From Labilithrix sp. (GTDB lineage Bacteria > Myxococcota_A > Polyangia > Polyangiales > Polyangiaceae), in contig JAHBWA010000039.1 of assembly GCA_019637195.1 (NCBI GenBank), positions 1-64,000 on the forward strand: a stretch of DNA of 64,000 nucleotides, given 5' to 3'. Made by a program: the position numbers and the translations under genes. Positions within the stretch are counted from its first letter, which is position 1. Each line of letters opens with the position of its first letter. Positions 51,055-58,951 of this stretch are shown here, piece after piece. The notes under the pieces were generated by a model. It was not told the origin of the DNA and searched no databases. It was given only the letters and a program-made list of their open reading frames with translations.

Positions 51055-52626
51055 TCAGCGGCGACGGCGGATGAACGCGGCGACGCCCAGGAGGACGCCG
51101 AGCATCGGGAGGCCGGCGCTCGCGCCCGCGCCGGTCGGGCTCGCCGAGCAGCCGTTCGACGACGTCTTCTTCTTTTGCTTCGCAACCGCCGGCTCGTCGT
51201 CGCCGTAGTAGTCGTCGGCGTAGTCGCCATCGTTCATGTCGTCGGCCGGCGGATCCGAGTAGTCCGCGTCCGACGACGAGGGCGCCGGGCTCGAGGTGTC
51301 GGCCGGCGGCGACGCGTCCTCGGGCTTGGTCTCGTCCTCCGGCGCGTCGGCCGGCTTCTCTCCGACCTCGAGCTCGAGCGTCTTCGCGACGTCGAAGCCG
51401 TTGTCGATGCCGTCGAGGTCGCACTGCGTCCACGCCTCGCCGCCGTTGGCCGACGCGCGGAACGCGACGATGTAGTCGCCCGCGGCCAGCGCCGACACCG
51501 AGCCCTCGAACGTCGCGTCGAACGCGGCGCCCGACGGCTCGGTCGTCGCGCGGGCGGGCAGCCAGCGCACCTTGGTCGGGGCGCTCTTCAGCGCGATCCC
51601 GAAGCGCCCGAACGGCGCCGAGCGCGCCTGCATCTCCTTGAACGAGACCTTCGCCGTGACCTTCGCCTCACCGCCGGGGGCGATCGGATCGAGCTTCGTC
51701 GTCTCGATCGTGCACGCGGAGACGGAGCCCCCGGTCTGGTAGCCCCAGAGGCCGGCCGGGGCGTACGGGAAGTTCCGGAGGATCGGCTTGTCGATGACGA
51801 TCGGCTTGAACGCGTCGGGGGCGTGCTCGCGGATGAAGTCGGCGTAGCGACCGAGCTGCGCGACCTTCCATGCGCCGCCAGAGCAGCCGTTGCCGGTGTC
51901 GGCGGCGGCGGGCGCGTTCGCGGCGTCGGCCGCGTCGGCCGCGGGCGCCGGCGGCGCATCGGACGCGATGACGAGGCCCGAGAGGCCGCAGGTCCCGCGG
52001 ATGTTGAAGCCGGCGAGCTTCGTCGACGTGCTCGAGCAGACCGGCGCGCCGAGGTCGCCCGCGCAGAGCTCGCTGCCCTTGGCCGGGAAGATCGTGCTGT
52101 GGAGCTCCGTCTCGGAGGTGAGGCGCCCCGTGATCGACGACGCCTCGCCCTCGTCGGGATCGAAGAAGCCCGCGCCGTCGGTCGTCGCGATGCCGTTGAC
52201 CTTGTAGCCGTCGCGGAGCGGCGCGTGGGTGATCACCGCGCGCGTCCCGCCGATCGCGCGGTCGATCTCGACGATCGCGATGTCGGCGTCCGCCTCGGCG
52301 GGCACGTGCACGGCGACGACCCTCGCGCGCGCGCCCTTGCCGTCCTTGTCCGCGGCGCGCCCGAGGATCATCCCCTCCTTGGCGCACGACTTCGCCGTGA
52401 CGGCGACCTTCTCACCGAGCAGCGCGCCCGCGCACTTCGGCGGGGTCAGGTTCATCTGCGCGCCGTCGAACAAGTAGACGACGGCCGACTCGATCGCGCC
52501 CGAGCCGCCCGTGACGTCCTGCTGGGCCTCGTCGGCGTGGTCGCCGTCCTCCGGCGCGCAAGCGACCAGGCTGCCGGCGGCGGCGATCAGGAGCGAGAGG
52601 GCGAAGACCGAGGTGACGGAGCGCAT
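51055..52626 (-). CDS. Trypsin-fold pseudoprotease lipoprotein with MYXO-CTERM tail
   Basis: 523 residues from the ATG at 52626. The signal ends L-V-A-C, suggesting lipidation. A chymotrypsin-like domain (~45-275) is recognisable by C-A-G-A-L-L (the strand before His), DADIAIVEID (the Asp region) and ELCAGDLGAPVC (the Ser loop). Position by position, the A-A-H-C segment is AKSC, so His is lost, and GDSGGP is GDLGAP, so Ser is Leu. It cannot be an active serine protease by this triad. A beta-sandwich follows at ~320-450, then an acidic Pro/Asp-rich linker and a C-terminal tail S-N-G-C-S-A-S-P, hydrophobic stretch (GLPMLGVLLGVAAFI), RRRR, the canonical MYXO-CTERM sorting signal. The two anchors would be unusual. 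Confidence 0.82.
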   Translation of the reverse strand: MRSVTSVFALSLLIAAAGSLVACAPEDGDHADEAQQDVTGGSGAIESAVVYLFDGAQMNLTPPKCAGALLGEKVAVTAKSCAKEGMILGRAADKDGKGARARVVAVHVPAEADADIAIVEIDRAIGGTRAVITHAPLRDGYKVNGIATTDGAGFFDPDEGEASSITGRLTSETELHSTIFPAKGSELCAGDLGAPVCSSTSTKLAGFNIRGTCGLSGLVIASDAPPAPAADAADAANAPAAADTGNGCSGGAWKVAQLGRYADFIREHAPDAFKPIVIDKPILRNFPYAPAGLWGYQTGGSVSACTIETTKLDPIAPGGEAKVTAKVSFKEMQARSAPFGRFGIALKSAPTKVRWLPARATTEPSGAAFDATFEGSVSALAAGDYIVAFRASANGGEAWTQCDLDGIDNGFDVAKTLELEVGEKPADAPEDETKPEDASPPADTSSPAPSSSDADYSDPPADDMNDGDYADDYYGDDEPAVAKQKKKTSSNGCSASPTGAGASAGLPMLGVLLGVAAFIRRRR

Positions 52627-52818
52627 GCTCTCACGTATCCAAATGTCGTACCATGTGACCATATCGGATTTATGGGGGATTTCCGGACGAGGCTGGATCG
52701 CCGGGCCCCCTTTACCCCACCCCGATGGCCCAGGGGAGCGTCACGCTATCCGGCTGGAGACGGCGGCTAAGCCCCCGGGGTGATGTTCGCCGGAGCACGT
52801 CGGCGATAGCGGTCGAAC

Positions 52819-53346
52819 GTGACATCGTGCCGCCCTGTCCTGACCGCCTTCACGTTCGCGCTCGCCGCCGGCGCGTGTCGGTTCGACGATCTCGAGCCGC
52901 GGACGCGGGCGGACGTCGTCGCCCTCGATGTGTTTCCGGCGTCGAGAGAGGTACGCGCGAAGCCTGGTGAGAGCGTCTCGTTCGCGCTGCAGGCGAAATC
53001 GGCGACCGGCGAGGGCGTCGACGACGTGGAGACCTTCCTCGCTGCAGACGAGAGCGCGCCGCTGACGTTCGAGACGCCGAGCAGCGACACGAAGACCGCG
53101 CGTGCGACGACGAAGCGCGACGCCGTCGCGGGCCTGTCGGTCAACGGCGTGGTCGCGGTGCGCGTCGCCGTGAGCAGCGCCGCGGCGCCGGGGCACTATC
53201 CCGTCTTCTGCGGCCTCACCGCCGCCGCCGTGACGGCAGACGCCGGCGCCCAAGACCGCCCGGTCTCGCGCGTGAACGTCGTCGTCGAGGCCCCGGACGC
53301 TGGAGCCTCGGCCCCCCTCTCGGACGGAGGTCCCGATGCGAGCTGA
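52819..53346 (+). CDS. Lipoprotein, first gene of a three-gene cassette
   Basis: 175 residues with a GTG start at 52819. The signal ends A-A-G-A-C; the Cys is followed by RFDDLEPR. The mature part holds one Ig-like beta-sandwich (ADVVALDVFPASREVRAKPGESVSFALQAKSATGEGV...VVAVRVAVSSAAAPGHYPVFC). It ends with an Asp/Ala tail. The stop overlaps the next gene's start by 11 bp, so the products are probably stoichiometric. No family recognised. Confidence 0.7.
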   Translation: MTSCRPVLTAFTFALAAGACRFDDLEPRTRADVVALDVFPASREVRAKPGESVSFALQAKSATGEGVDDVETFLAADESAPLTFETPSSDTKTARATTKRDAVAGLSVNGVVAVRVAVSSAAAPGHYPVFCGLTAAAVTADAGAQDRPVSRVNVVVEAPDAGASAPLSDGGPDAS

Positions 53347-55027
53347 ATCGACCTCGAAGTTGCGCGCGCGCGCCCGCGGCCGGCGCGGAGTCGCGACGCT
53401 GGCGGGCGTCGCGATCGCCGGCGTCGCCCTCTTCGCCGGCGCGCCCTCCGCGGCGGCGGATACGCCCCCCACGCCGGAACACGCCGTCTCGACGAGCGGC
53501 GGCGGCTTCACGCTGCGTCAACCGAAGTGGAAGAAAGCCGACTCGGGCAGGAACGTGAGCCTCGTCGCGCAGTACACGTGGGGCGGCAAAGGCGAGCGGA
53601 GCGTCGTCGGGGCCGACGGTGTGGCGTACTGGCAGCTCGTCTTCCCCGACTCGCCGAAGCCCGACGAGACCGCGACGCTCGTCCTGACGTTCCAGTTCGA
53701 GCTTCGTCCGGAGGAGAAATCGGCCGCCGTCAGGGTGGCCAACGACGCTATCGGCGCAGCCATCGCCGTCGTCGAGCGCGCGCTCGACGAGACGGCGGCG
53801 CTCTCTCCACCTCCGACAGACGACGCGCGCAAGGAGGCGATCGCGCGGGCCGTACGCGCGAGATCCAGGACCGTCGTCGACGCGCTCGCGCCGGTGCGCG
53901 ACCTTCGCACCGAGGGCGGCAAGCCCGGGGACGAGCTCGTCCTCGAGACGATCGGCTTTCACAAGACCGCCAGCGGGGACTGGGAGCTCGCCTCCCTCGC
54001 CCTGGACAAGCTCAGCGAGATCGCCCGGCGCCGCGGAGAGGAGCGGTTGGCGCCGCTCGAGGACTCGGTGGCGAAGACGACGGCCGTGATGAGGAGCCCG
54101 CCCGCCGTGGAGACATCGTCCGCCGGGCCCGCCTGCCAGGCCGCCGTCGCCGACTCGCTTCGCGACAAAGGGAGCACGTTCGACGGGCTGAAGAAGTGTT
54201 CTGCGATGGCCGTCGACGTCTGGAAGCGCCAGGCGCCCGCGCGCGCGGCGACCTCGCCGAGGGCGCAAGCGCTCCTTCAAGCCGTAACGACGCTCGAGGG
54301 GGTGCTCGCGACGGTGACGGAGGACGAGGTGATCGTCGCGAACGCCTCCACGACGGGCTCGTTCGTGAGCGTGAGCCAGGCCGTCATCAGCAACGGCGAG
54401 GCGATCGATCCGCAGAGCTACTCCATCGCGGCGTTGAAGTACTTCCGTGCGAGGGTCTTCCTCGCCAACGCGGCGCGGTCGCTCGACGCGGACACGCGGC
54501 GCATCACCGACGAGCTCCGCGTTCGGGTGTCGACGATGACCCAGCAGCACGTCGGCTTGGCGCTGCTCGAGCAGGACGCCGAGAAGCGGCGCTTTCAGGC
54601 CTCGACCGGGATCGTCTACGTCGGCGGGCTCGATCAGGTCGTGATGCCGCTCATGATCTCGTATTGCGTCTGGGACGGCTGCATCGGGAACGGGAAGACG
54701 ATCTTCGACGCGGGGTCTTGGAAACACCTGCTCTCGGTCGACATCGGGGCTCGCGCGCAGGTGGTGGGGGAGCGGGACCCGCGCGACGACGGCGCGAGCG
54801 CGTTCCTCGCAGGCGTCAGCCTCAATCCGCTGATGTTCGTTCGCGCGTCCGTGGGCGCCTACGTCTTCGAAAACAGCCAAACGAAGAACTGGAACACGAA
54901 CGTCTACGTCGGAGTCTCCGCGGACGTGCTCCACGCGGTCGAGCTCCTCGGCGTGACCGGGCTCGGCGTTCCGCAGCCGCCGCGCGTGGTCTCCACCGCC
55001 GCCGTCCCGAGCACGAAAGGACCGTGA
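53336..55027 (+). CDS. Large exported protein of unknown function, cassette gene 2
   Basis: 563 residues. N-terminal basic stretch, then a hydrophobic export signal ending A-A-A-D near residue 42. Residues 60-390 are mixed, with a helical middle region carrying a Cys pair (ACQAAVADSL, KKCSAMAVD). Residues ~395-540 contain AALKYFRARVFLANAARSL and end in beta-strands (LSVDIGARAQVVGER, FVRASVGAYVFENSQ, VYVGVSADVLHAVELLGVTGLG) that resemble the terminal strands of a beta-barrel. I do not recognise a family. The position between an Ig-like lipoprotein and a small acidic protein, with overlapping and 2-bp spacing, suggests a complex. Confidence 0.7.
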   Translation: MRAESTSKLRARARGRRGVATLAGVAIAGVALFAGAPSAAADTPPTPEHAVSTSGGGFTLRQPKWKKADSGRNVSLVAQYTWGGKGERSVVGADGVAYWQLVFPDSPKPDETATLVLTFQFELRPEEKSAAVRVANDAIGAAIAVVERALDETAALSPPPTDDARKEAIARAVRARSRTVVDALAPVRDLRTEGGKPGDELVLETIGFHKTASGDWELASLALDKLSEIARRRGEERLAPLEDSVAKTTAVMRSPPAVETSSAGPACQAAVADSLRDKGSTFDGLKKCSAMAVDVWKRQAPARAATSPRAQALLQAVTTLEGVLATVTEDEVIVANASTTGSFVSVSQAVISNGEAIDPQSYSIAALKYFRARVFLANAARSLDADTRRITDELRVRVSTMTQQHVGLALLEQDAEKRRFQASTGIVYVGGLDQVVMPLMISYCVWDGCIGNGKTIFDAGSWKHLLSVDIGARAQVVGERDPRDDGASAFLAGVSLNPLMFVRASVGAYVFENSQTKNWNTNVYVGVSADVLHAVELLGVTGLGVPQPPRVVSTAAVPSTKGP

Positions 55028-55029
55028 CC

Positions 55030-55323
55030 ATGCCGATCAAACCGTACATCGACCCGTTCCCGAAGGCCGGACAGCCGTTCTACGTCAACTTCGGGAGCAA
55101 CGAGGACGCCACCGGCACGGTCTCCGTCCTGGTCGGAGACGTCGAGCGAACGTTCCTCCTCGACGACGACGACGACCCATCGGTGGACGTGCCGAGCGGT
55201 CTCCCCGTACGACGAAAGATCTCTGGATACGGGCCCGCAACGGCGAACGATCGGGTGACGCTCCGAGTAGCCCCCGGCGACGGTCCGGGTGGAGTCGGCG
55301 TCGACTCGAAGGTCTTCATTTGA
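55030..55323 (+). CDS. Small acidic beta-rich protein, cassette gene 3
   Basis: 97 residues from the ATG at 55030, 2 bp after the stop of the previous gene. No signal peptide. A single small beta-sandwich seems likely: PFYVNFGSNEDATGTVSVLVGDVERTFLLDDDDDPSVDV, then NDRVTLRVAPGDGPGG, end VDSKVFI. The D5 run and the repeated loop-strand pattern suggest a Ca2+-binding or Ig-like domain. Being cytoplasmic by prediction, it could be exported by a non-Sec route or act inside the cell. Confidence 0.65.
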   Translation: MPIKPYIDPFPKAGQPFYVNFGSNEDATGTVSVLVGDVERTFLLDDDDDPSVDVPSGLPVRRKISGYGPATANDRVTLRVAPGDGPGGVGVDSKVFI

Positions 55324-55558
55324 CCAGATCGGGCCGATGACCGGATCGGGCTGAAGGCGCCCCGTTCGGGCGCGCGGACGGCGGTGTTCGACCGCCATCG
55401 AGCGCGACTGCGTGGCTCCGCGCCCCTCTCGCGCGCGCCAACGGCCGCGCTCCGCGACCGCTCGATGCTCGTGGCGACGCGAGCGTGACGCGACCGCCGA
55501 GCCGGACACCGGCACGCGTTCTGCACGACGCGACGTCGACGAACGGAGGTCCGTGGCC

Positions 55559-56050
55559 ATGGCAGAGCATCACGATCGGCGCGCGCGATCCTCGTGGTGG
55601 CTCGGGGTCCTCGGGCTGCTCGCGTTCGTCGCTCTGTTCGTCGTGACGCGCGCGCACCGGCGACCGGACACGGCGAGCCGCGAGACGACGACGACGGGCG
55701 CGGAGGTGCCGGGGACCGGCGCGGCGGGGCCGGCGTGCGAGGAGCACACGAGCTGCGGCGCCGACGAGCTCTGCACGCGCGGGCGCTGCGCGCCGATCAC
55801 CGCGCTCACGACCGAGTGCCGAAGCGTCACGGTCCGCTTCGCGCGCGGCGCCGAAGAGCTCTCCTCGACGGCGGAGGTCGCGCTCGAGCGCTTCGCGCGG
55901 TGCCGCCGCGCGGGCCGACAGCCCGCGCTGTCGATCGAGCCGAGCCTCGACCCGGCGCGCACCGCCGACGAGAACGACGTGCTCACGAGCACGCGGCACG
56001 CCGTCGTGCGACGCGCGCTCGAGGCACGCGGCCTCACGGACGAGCCGTGA
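55559..56050 (+). CDS. Membrane-anchored Cys-rich protein with weak OmpA-like segment
   Basis: 163 residues from the ATG at 55559. One N-terminal TM helix (WWLGVLGLLAFVALFVV, ~13-30) and then an extracytoplasmic part with six Cys, a Pro/Thr-rich stalk, and a CEEHTSCGADELCTRGRC knot. The last 80 residues have a V-x-F-A-R-G-A-E-E-L-S-S-T-A-E-V-A-L start and ADENDVLTSTRHAVVRRALEARGL, which is reminiscent of an OmpA-like domain without its peptidoglycan-binding core. Function unknown. The stop is inside a 28-bp tandem repeat. Confidence 0.62.
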   Translation: MAEHHDRRARSSWWLGVLGLLAFVALFVVTRAHRRPDTASRETTTTGAEVPGTGAAGPACEEHTSCGADELCTRGRCAPITALTTECRSVTVRFARGAEELSSTAEVALERFARCRRAGRQPALSIEPSLDPARTADENDVLTSTRHAVVRRALEARGLTDEP

Positions 56051-56118
56051 GCTCGCGCGGCCCACGGACGAGCCGTGAGCTCGTGCGGCCCACGGACGAG
56101 CCGTGAGGTCGTGCGACA
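56035..56118. repeat. 28-bp tandem repeat x3 across the end of a gene
   Basis: Units 56035-56062, 56063-56090 and 56091-56118 share the core CACGGACGAGCCGTGAG. The first unit codes for the last residues (T-D-E-P) and stop of the 163-residue protein; units 2 and 3 lie outside the gene and keep the TGA. Confidence 0.9.
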
Positions 56119-56156
56119 CCTCACCGACGCCGGCGCACCGCCCGAACCTCGCCCGC

Positions 56157-56954
56157 TCAGCGCGCGCGGCGTCCGCGCTGGGGCTCGTCGTCGAGGAGGT
56201 CGTCCAGCTCGTCGAGCGGCGCGACCGTGAACTCCTGCCGGGTCGCGTCGTAGCCGACGATGACGGCATGATCGCCGCGCCCGAGCCGCTCGCCCGACTC
56301 GACGCGCACGCGGACGACGACGCCCGCGCCGCCGTCCTCGAGCATCGCCTCGCCGAACCGGTCGGTCACGGTGCCCGTGCGGATCGTGCAGATCTTGCCG
56401 ACGAGCGCGTCGTGCGTCGTCGCCTTGATCGGCGTGAACACCCGCGCGAACGGCCGCACCACGAGCGACGTCGGAAGCAGCGCGAAGACCGGCGCCACGA
56501 CGAGCAGCGCCACCTTCGCCAGCGTGAGGACGAGCCCCTCGCCCGGCAGGAGCGCGAGGATCCCCTTCATGCCGAGCATCGTGAAGATCCAAGAGAACAA
56601 CAGCAGGCCGCTCAGAACGACGGTCGCCGGGGCCGAGCGGAGCTTGAGCGCGGCGATGATTCCGGCGTTGGCGCCGCCGACGTCGCCGACGTCCCCCGCC
56701 TGACCGACGCCCTCGAGCCGATCGGCCGCGCCCTCGAGGATGCCCTTCGTCGCGCCTTCGAAGGCGCCCTTCGCCATCCCTTCGATCGCGACGTCCGCGG
56801 CGGCGTCGACCGCCGCGTCCACGGCGCCGTCGCCGAGCAGGTTCACGTGAGCGGCGCCCACCATGACGAAGACCCAATAGACGAGGGCGACACCGAGGAG
56901 CACGGTGTAGACGACCGCGGGGAAGGTCAGCGCGAGCGCGAGGAAAGGCGCCAT
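56157..56954 (-). CDS. YqiJ/NfeD-like OB-fold membrane protein, flotillin partner
   Basis: 265 residues from the ATG at 56954. An N-terminal TM helix (ALTFPAVVYTVLLGVALVYWVFVMVGA), then an acidic helical insert (~40-95), two further TM helices (~103-125 and ~135-165), and a C-terminal OB-fold of about 65 residues (ALVGKICTIRTGTVTDRFGEAMLEDGGAGVVVRVRVES, GDHAVIVGYDATRQEFTVAPL). This is the YqiJ_OB/NfeD layout. Such proteins sit with flotillins and are thought to help organise their domains. The cognate flotillin is at 48160-50229 on the same strand. Confidence 0.85.
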   Translation of the reverse strand: MAPFLALALTFPAVVYTVLLGVALVYWVFVMVGAAHVNLLGDGAVDAAVDAAADVAIEGMAKGAFEGATKGILEGAADRLEGVGQAGDVGDVGGANAGIIAALKLRSAPATVVLSGLLLFSWIFTMLGMKGILALLPGEGLVLTLAKVALLVVAPVFALLPTSLVVRPFARVFTPIKATTHDALVGKICTIRTGTVTDRFGEAMLEDGGAGVVVRVRVESGERLGRGDHAVIVGYDATRQEFTVAPLDELDDLLDDEPQRGRRAR

Positions 56955-57010
56955 GGTCCGCTCCCCGAGCCTACGCCATCGGCCCGGTCGACGGCTCGTC
57001 TTTCGGGGCG

Positions 57011-57016
57011 TAGCAT
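57011..57016 (+). promoter_or_regulatory. -10-like hexamer TAGCAT
   Basis: TAGCAT ends 7 nt before the ATG at 57024, the same spacing as at 3582 and 31565. It lies in the 69-bp gap to the divergent YqiJ gene. Confidence 0.4.
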
Positions 57017-57023
57017 CCGGACG

Positions 57024-57464
57024 ATGCAGAAGCGCCCGCTCCTCGTCCTGGCCGCTTTGGCCGCGGCCACCGAGCCGGACTTCGGACGCGACGCGCTCGC
57101 ACGCCTCAAATCCGGCGTCCGCGAGAAATACGCCGACGATCCGATGGGCTCGACGGTCACCGCGGTGCTCGTCGCGAGCTGGCTGTTTTATCGCGCTGAG
57201 CGCGGGCACAACCCGAAGGTGAAGACCTTCTACGACGCGCTCACCTACGTGTCGACCAACCTCTCCGTCGGTTACAGCGACATCTTCGCCAAGACGGCCG
57301 AAGGCAAGACGATCGGCTCCGCGTTGATGACGTTCGGTCCCTCGATGGCGGCAGGCGTGCTGGGGGAGCCCGGCGCCGCGAAGAAGAGCGACGCCGACAC
57401 CAAGGCCGTGGTCGACCGGCTCGATCGCATCCTCGCCGCCCTCGAGCAGCGCGCCGCCGGCTGA
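57024..57464 (+). CDS. Small single-pore K+-channel-like protein (SVGYSD filter)
   Basis: 146 residues. The N-terminus is amphipathic and Ala-rich, then a helix TAVLVASWLFYRAERG (~47-62), a pore region near residues 73-88 with TFYDALTYVSTNLSVGYSDI, and a second hydrophobic helix GSALMTFGPSMAAGVL (~97-112). The order TM-pore-TM, with SVGYSD where TVGYGD is expected, resembles Ion_trans_2 (PF07885). Two filter positions differ (T to S, G to S), which may change selectivity or mean it does not conduct. The tail is a short coiled coil (ADTKAVVDRLDRILAALEQ). It is divergent from the YqiJ gene (69 bp). Confidence 0.65.
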   Translation: MQKRPLLVLAALAAATEPDFGRDALARLKSGVREKYADDPMGSTVTAVLVASWLFYRAERGHNPKVKTFYDALTYVSTNLSVGYSDIFAKTAEGKTIGSALMTFGPSMAAGVLGEPGAAKKSDADTKAVVDRLDRILAALEQRAAG

Positions 57465-57572
57465 CGGCGCGCTCCCCGCTCACGTGAGAGGGCCGCCCGG
57501 CACGTCAGGCGCCGCACGGCCCGGGTGCGCCCGCCGGCGAGCGGCGCGCGCGGTCTCTCTCGTCGTCCTCGG

Positions 57573-58283
57573 TCAGTCGCGGCGGCGGCCGAAGAGGCGG
57601 AGGAGGAAGAGGAACATGTTGATGAAGTCGAGGTAGAGCATGAGCGCCCCGACCAGCGGCATGTTGGCGTGCGCCTGGCCGCTCGCGAACAGATCCTTCA
57701 GCTTCTGCGTGTCGTACGCCGTCAGCGCGGCGAAGACGAGGACGCCAACGATGCTGATCAGGAACTGCAGCCCGCTGCTCGCGAGGAAGATGTTCACGAT
57801 CGAGGCGAGGATGAGCCCGATGAGCGCGAAGATCGCGAAGCGCCCGATGGTGCTCAGGTCGCGCTTGGTCACGAGCCCGACGACCGAGAGGCCGGCGAAC
57901 GCGCCTGCGGTGACGAAGAACACCGAGGCGATCGATGCGGCCGTGTAGACGAGGAAGATGACGCTCATCGTCGTGCCGGTCAGCGCCGCATAGGCGAAGA
58001 ACATCGCCGCGACGGCCCCTGTGCTCGCGCGCACGGCCACGTGGTTGAACGCCATGACGAGCCCGAGCTGCCCGAAGAGCAAGGCGTAGAAGACGATGCG
58101 GTTACCGAGAATGATCTCGAGCGCGGCCGGCGAGCTCGCCACCAGCATCGCGACGAGGCCCGTGAGAGCGAGCCCAGCCGCCATCCAGCGATACGTCGCC
58201 CAGAGGGCGTCGCTGACGAGGGGCATGGGCCGAGCGATTGCACCGTGCGGGGACTGCCACCGCCGTTGATCGTCGTAGTTCAT
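57573..58283 (-). CDS. Bax inhibitor-1/YccA family membrane protein
   Basis: 236 residues from the ATG at 58283; the frame reaches 58307. Seven TM helices from ~residue 30. Typical features are the start LVSDALWATYRWMAAGLALTG, FYALLFGQLGLVMAFN, YAALTGTTMSVIFLVYTAASIASVFFVTAGAFAGLSVVGLVTKRDLSTIGRF, and the C-terminal segment ALTAYDTQKLKDLF with Y-D-x-Q (the pH-sensing Asp pair of the family). Members are Ca2+-leak channels or stress regulators. Monocistronic. Confidence 0.92.
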   Translation of the reverse strand: MNYDDQRRWQSPHGAIARPMPLVSDALWATYRWMAAGLALTGLVAMLVASSPAALEIILGNRIVFYALLFGQLGLVMAFNHVAVRASTGAVAAMFFAYAALTGTTMSVIFLVYTAASIASVFFVTAGAFAGLSVVGLVTKRDLSTIGRFAIFALIGLILASIVNIFLASSGLQFLISIVGVLVFAALTAYDTQKLKDLFASGQAHANMPLVGALMLYLDFINMFLFLLRLFGRRRD

Positions 58284-58357
58284 CGTGGCGACCAACTTAC
58301 GCATCACATCGGGATCGCGGAAGTGCGACGTGAGCTGCGGCGAGGAGGAGCAGACGC

Positions 58358-58768
58358 ATGGGCTATCCGGAATCGCTGAACAGCACGGGCTCGATCGGGT
58401 TCGGAGGCGCGCTGATGGTCACAGGGCTCGCCCTGGTGGTCGTCGCAGCGGGAATCAACCACGACTCACGCATGTTCATGCTGGGCGGCTTGTTCGTCGT
58501 CGCCGGCGTGCTTCGACTCACGACCGCGCTGGCGCACGACGCCCGCGTGCGGCGCGAGCACCCGGTCGACTCGAGCGATCCGCGGTGGCACGGCGGCGCG
58601 GGGATCACGCAGCTCGCGGGGCGGACGTGCGTCGAGTGCAGCCGGCGGATCACGATCGGCGCGGACGGGATGTGCTGCGGCGCGTGCTACGCGCCCACAC
58701 ACATCGACTGCGAGGAGCTCCACCTGGCGCACGCCCACGGGCCGGACGCGGCGGCGCCGTTCCGCTGA
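58358..58768 (+). CDS. Two-TM protein with C-terminal zinc-ribbon/RING-like Cys cluster
   Basis: 136 residues, ATG preceded by GGAGGAG. Two hydrophobic segments (FGGALMVTGLALVVVAAGI, ~15-33; RMFMLGGLFVVAGVLRL, ~38-54) and then a soluble part with the zinc-type arrangement C-x2-C ... C-C-x2-C ... H-x2-C near 91-117. It might be a small ring-finger-like protein at the membrane. Family not known. Confidence 0.7.
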   Translation: MGYPESLNSTGSIGFGGALMVTGLALVVVAAGINHDSRMFMLGGLFVVAGVLRLTTALAHDARVRREHPVDSSDPRWHGGAGITQLAGRTCVECSRRITIGADGMCCGACYAPTHIDCEELHLAHAHGPDAAAPFR

Positions 58769-58951
58769 GCGCGCGAGCGAGGCCGACCTCGCCCTACATG
58801 CTGCCTGCAGCCGTCGGCCGGGCGCGTGGAGTGCGGGGCGCGCGTCTCGGCGGATCGGCGCGAACGCGCTGCTGGACGCCGGCCGATCCGCCTCGCACCG
58901 AGGCCGCCGCGACGCGCGCGGAGAAAAGCGGATGTCCAGGAGACAACACCC

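Noticed and set aside
53345..55027. Reading the 563-residue protein as an autotransporter
   Set aside because: The C-terminal strands are too few and there is no passenger-type repeat region.
55324..55410. Hairpin GCGCCC-CGTTC-GGGCGC after the three-gene cassette as a terminator
   Set aside because: A stem exists, but no T-run follows; kept only as a note.
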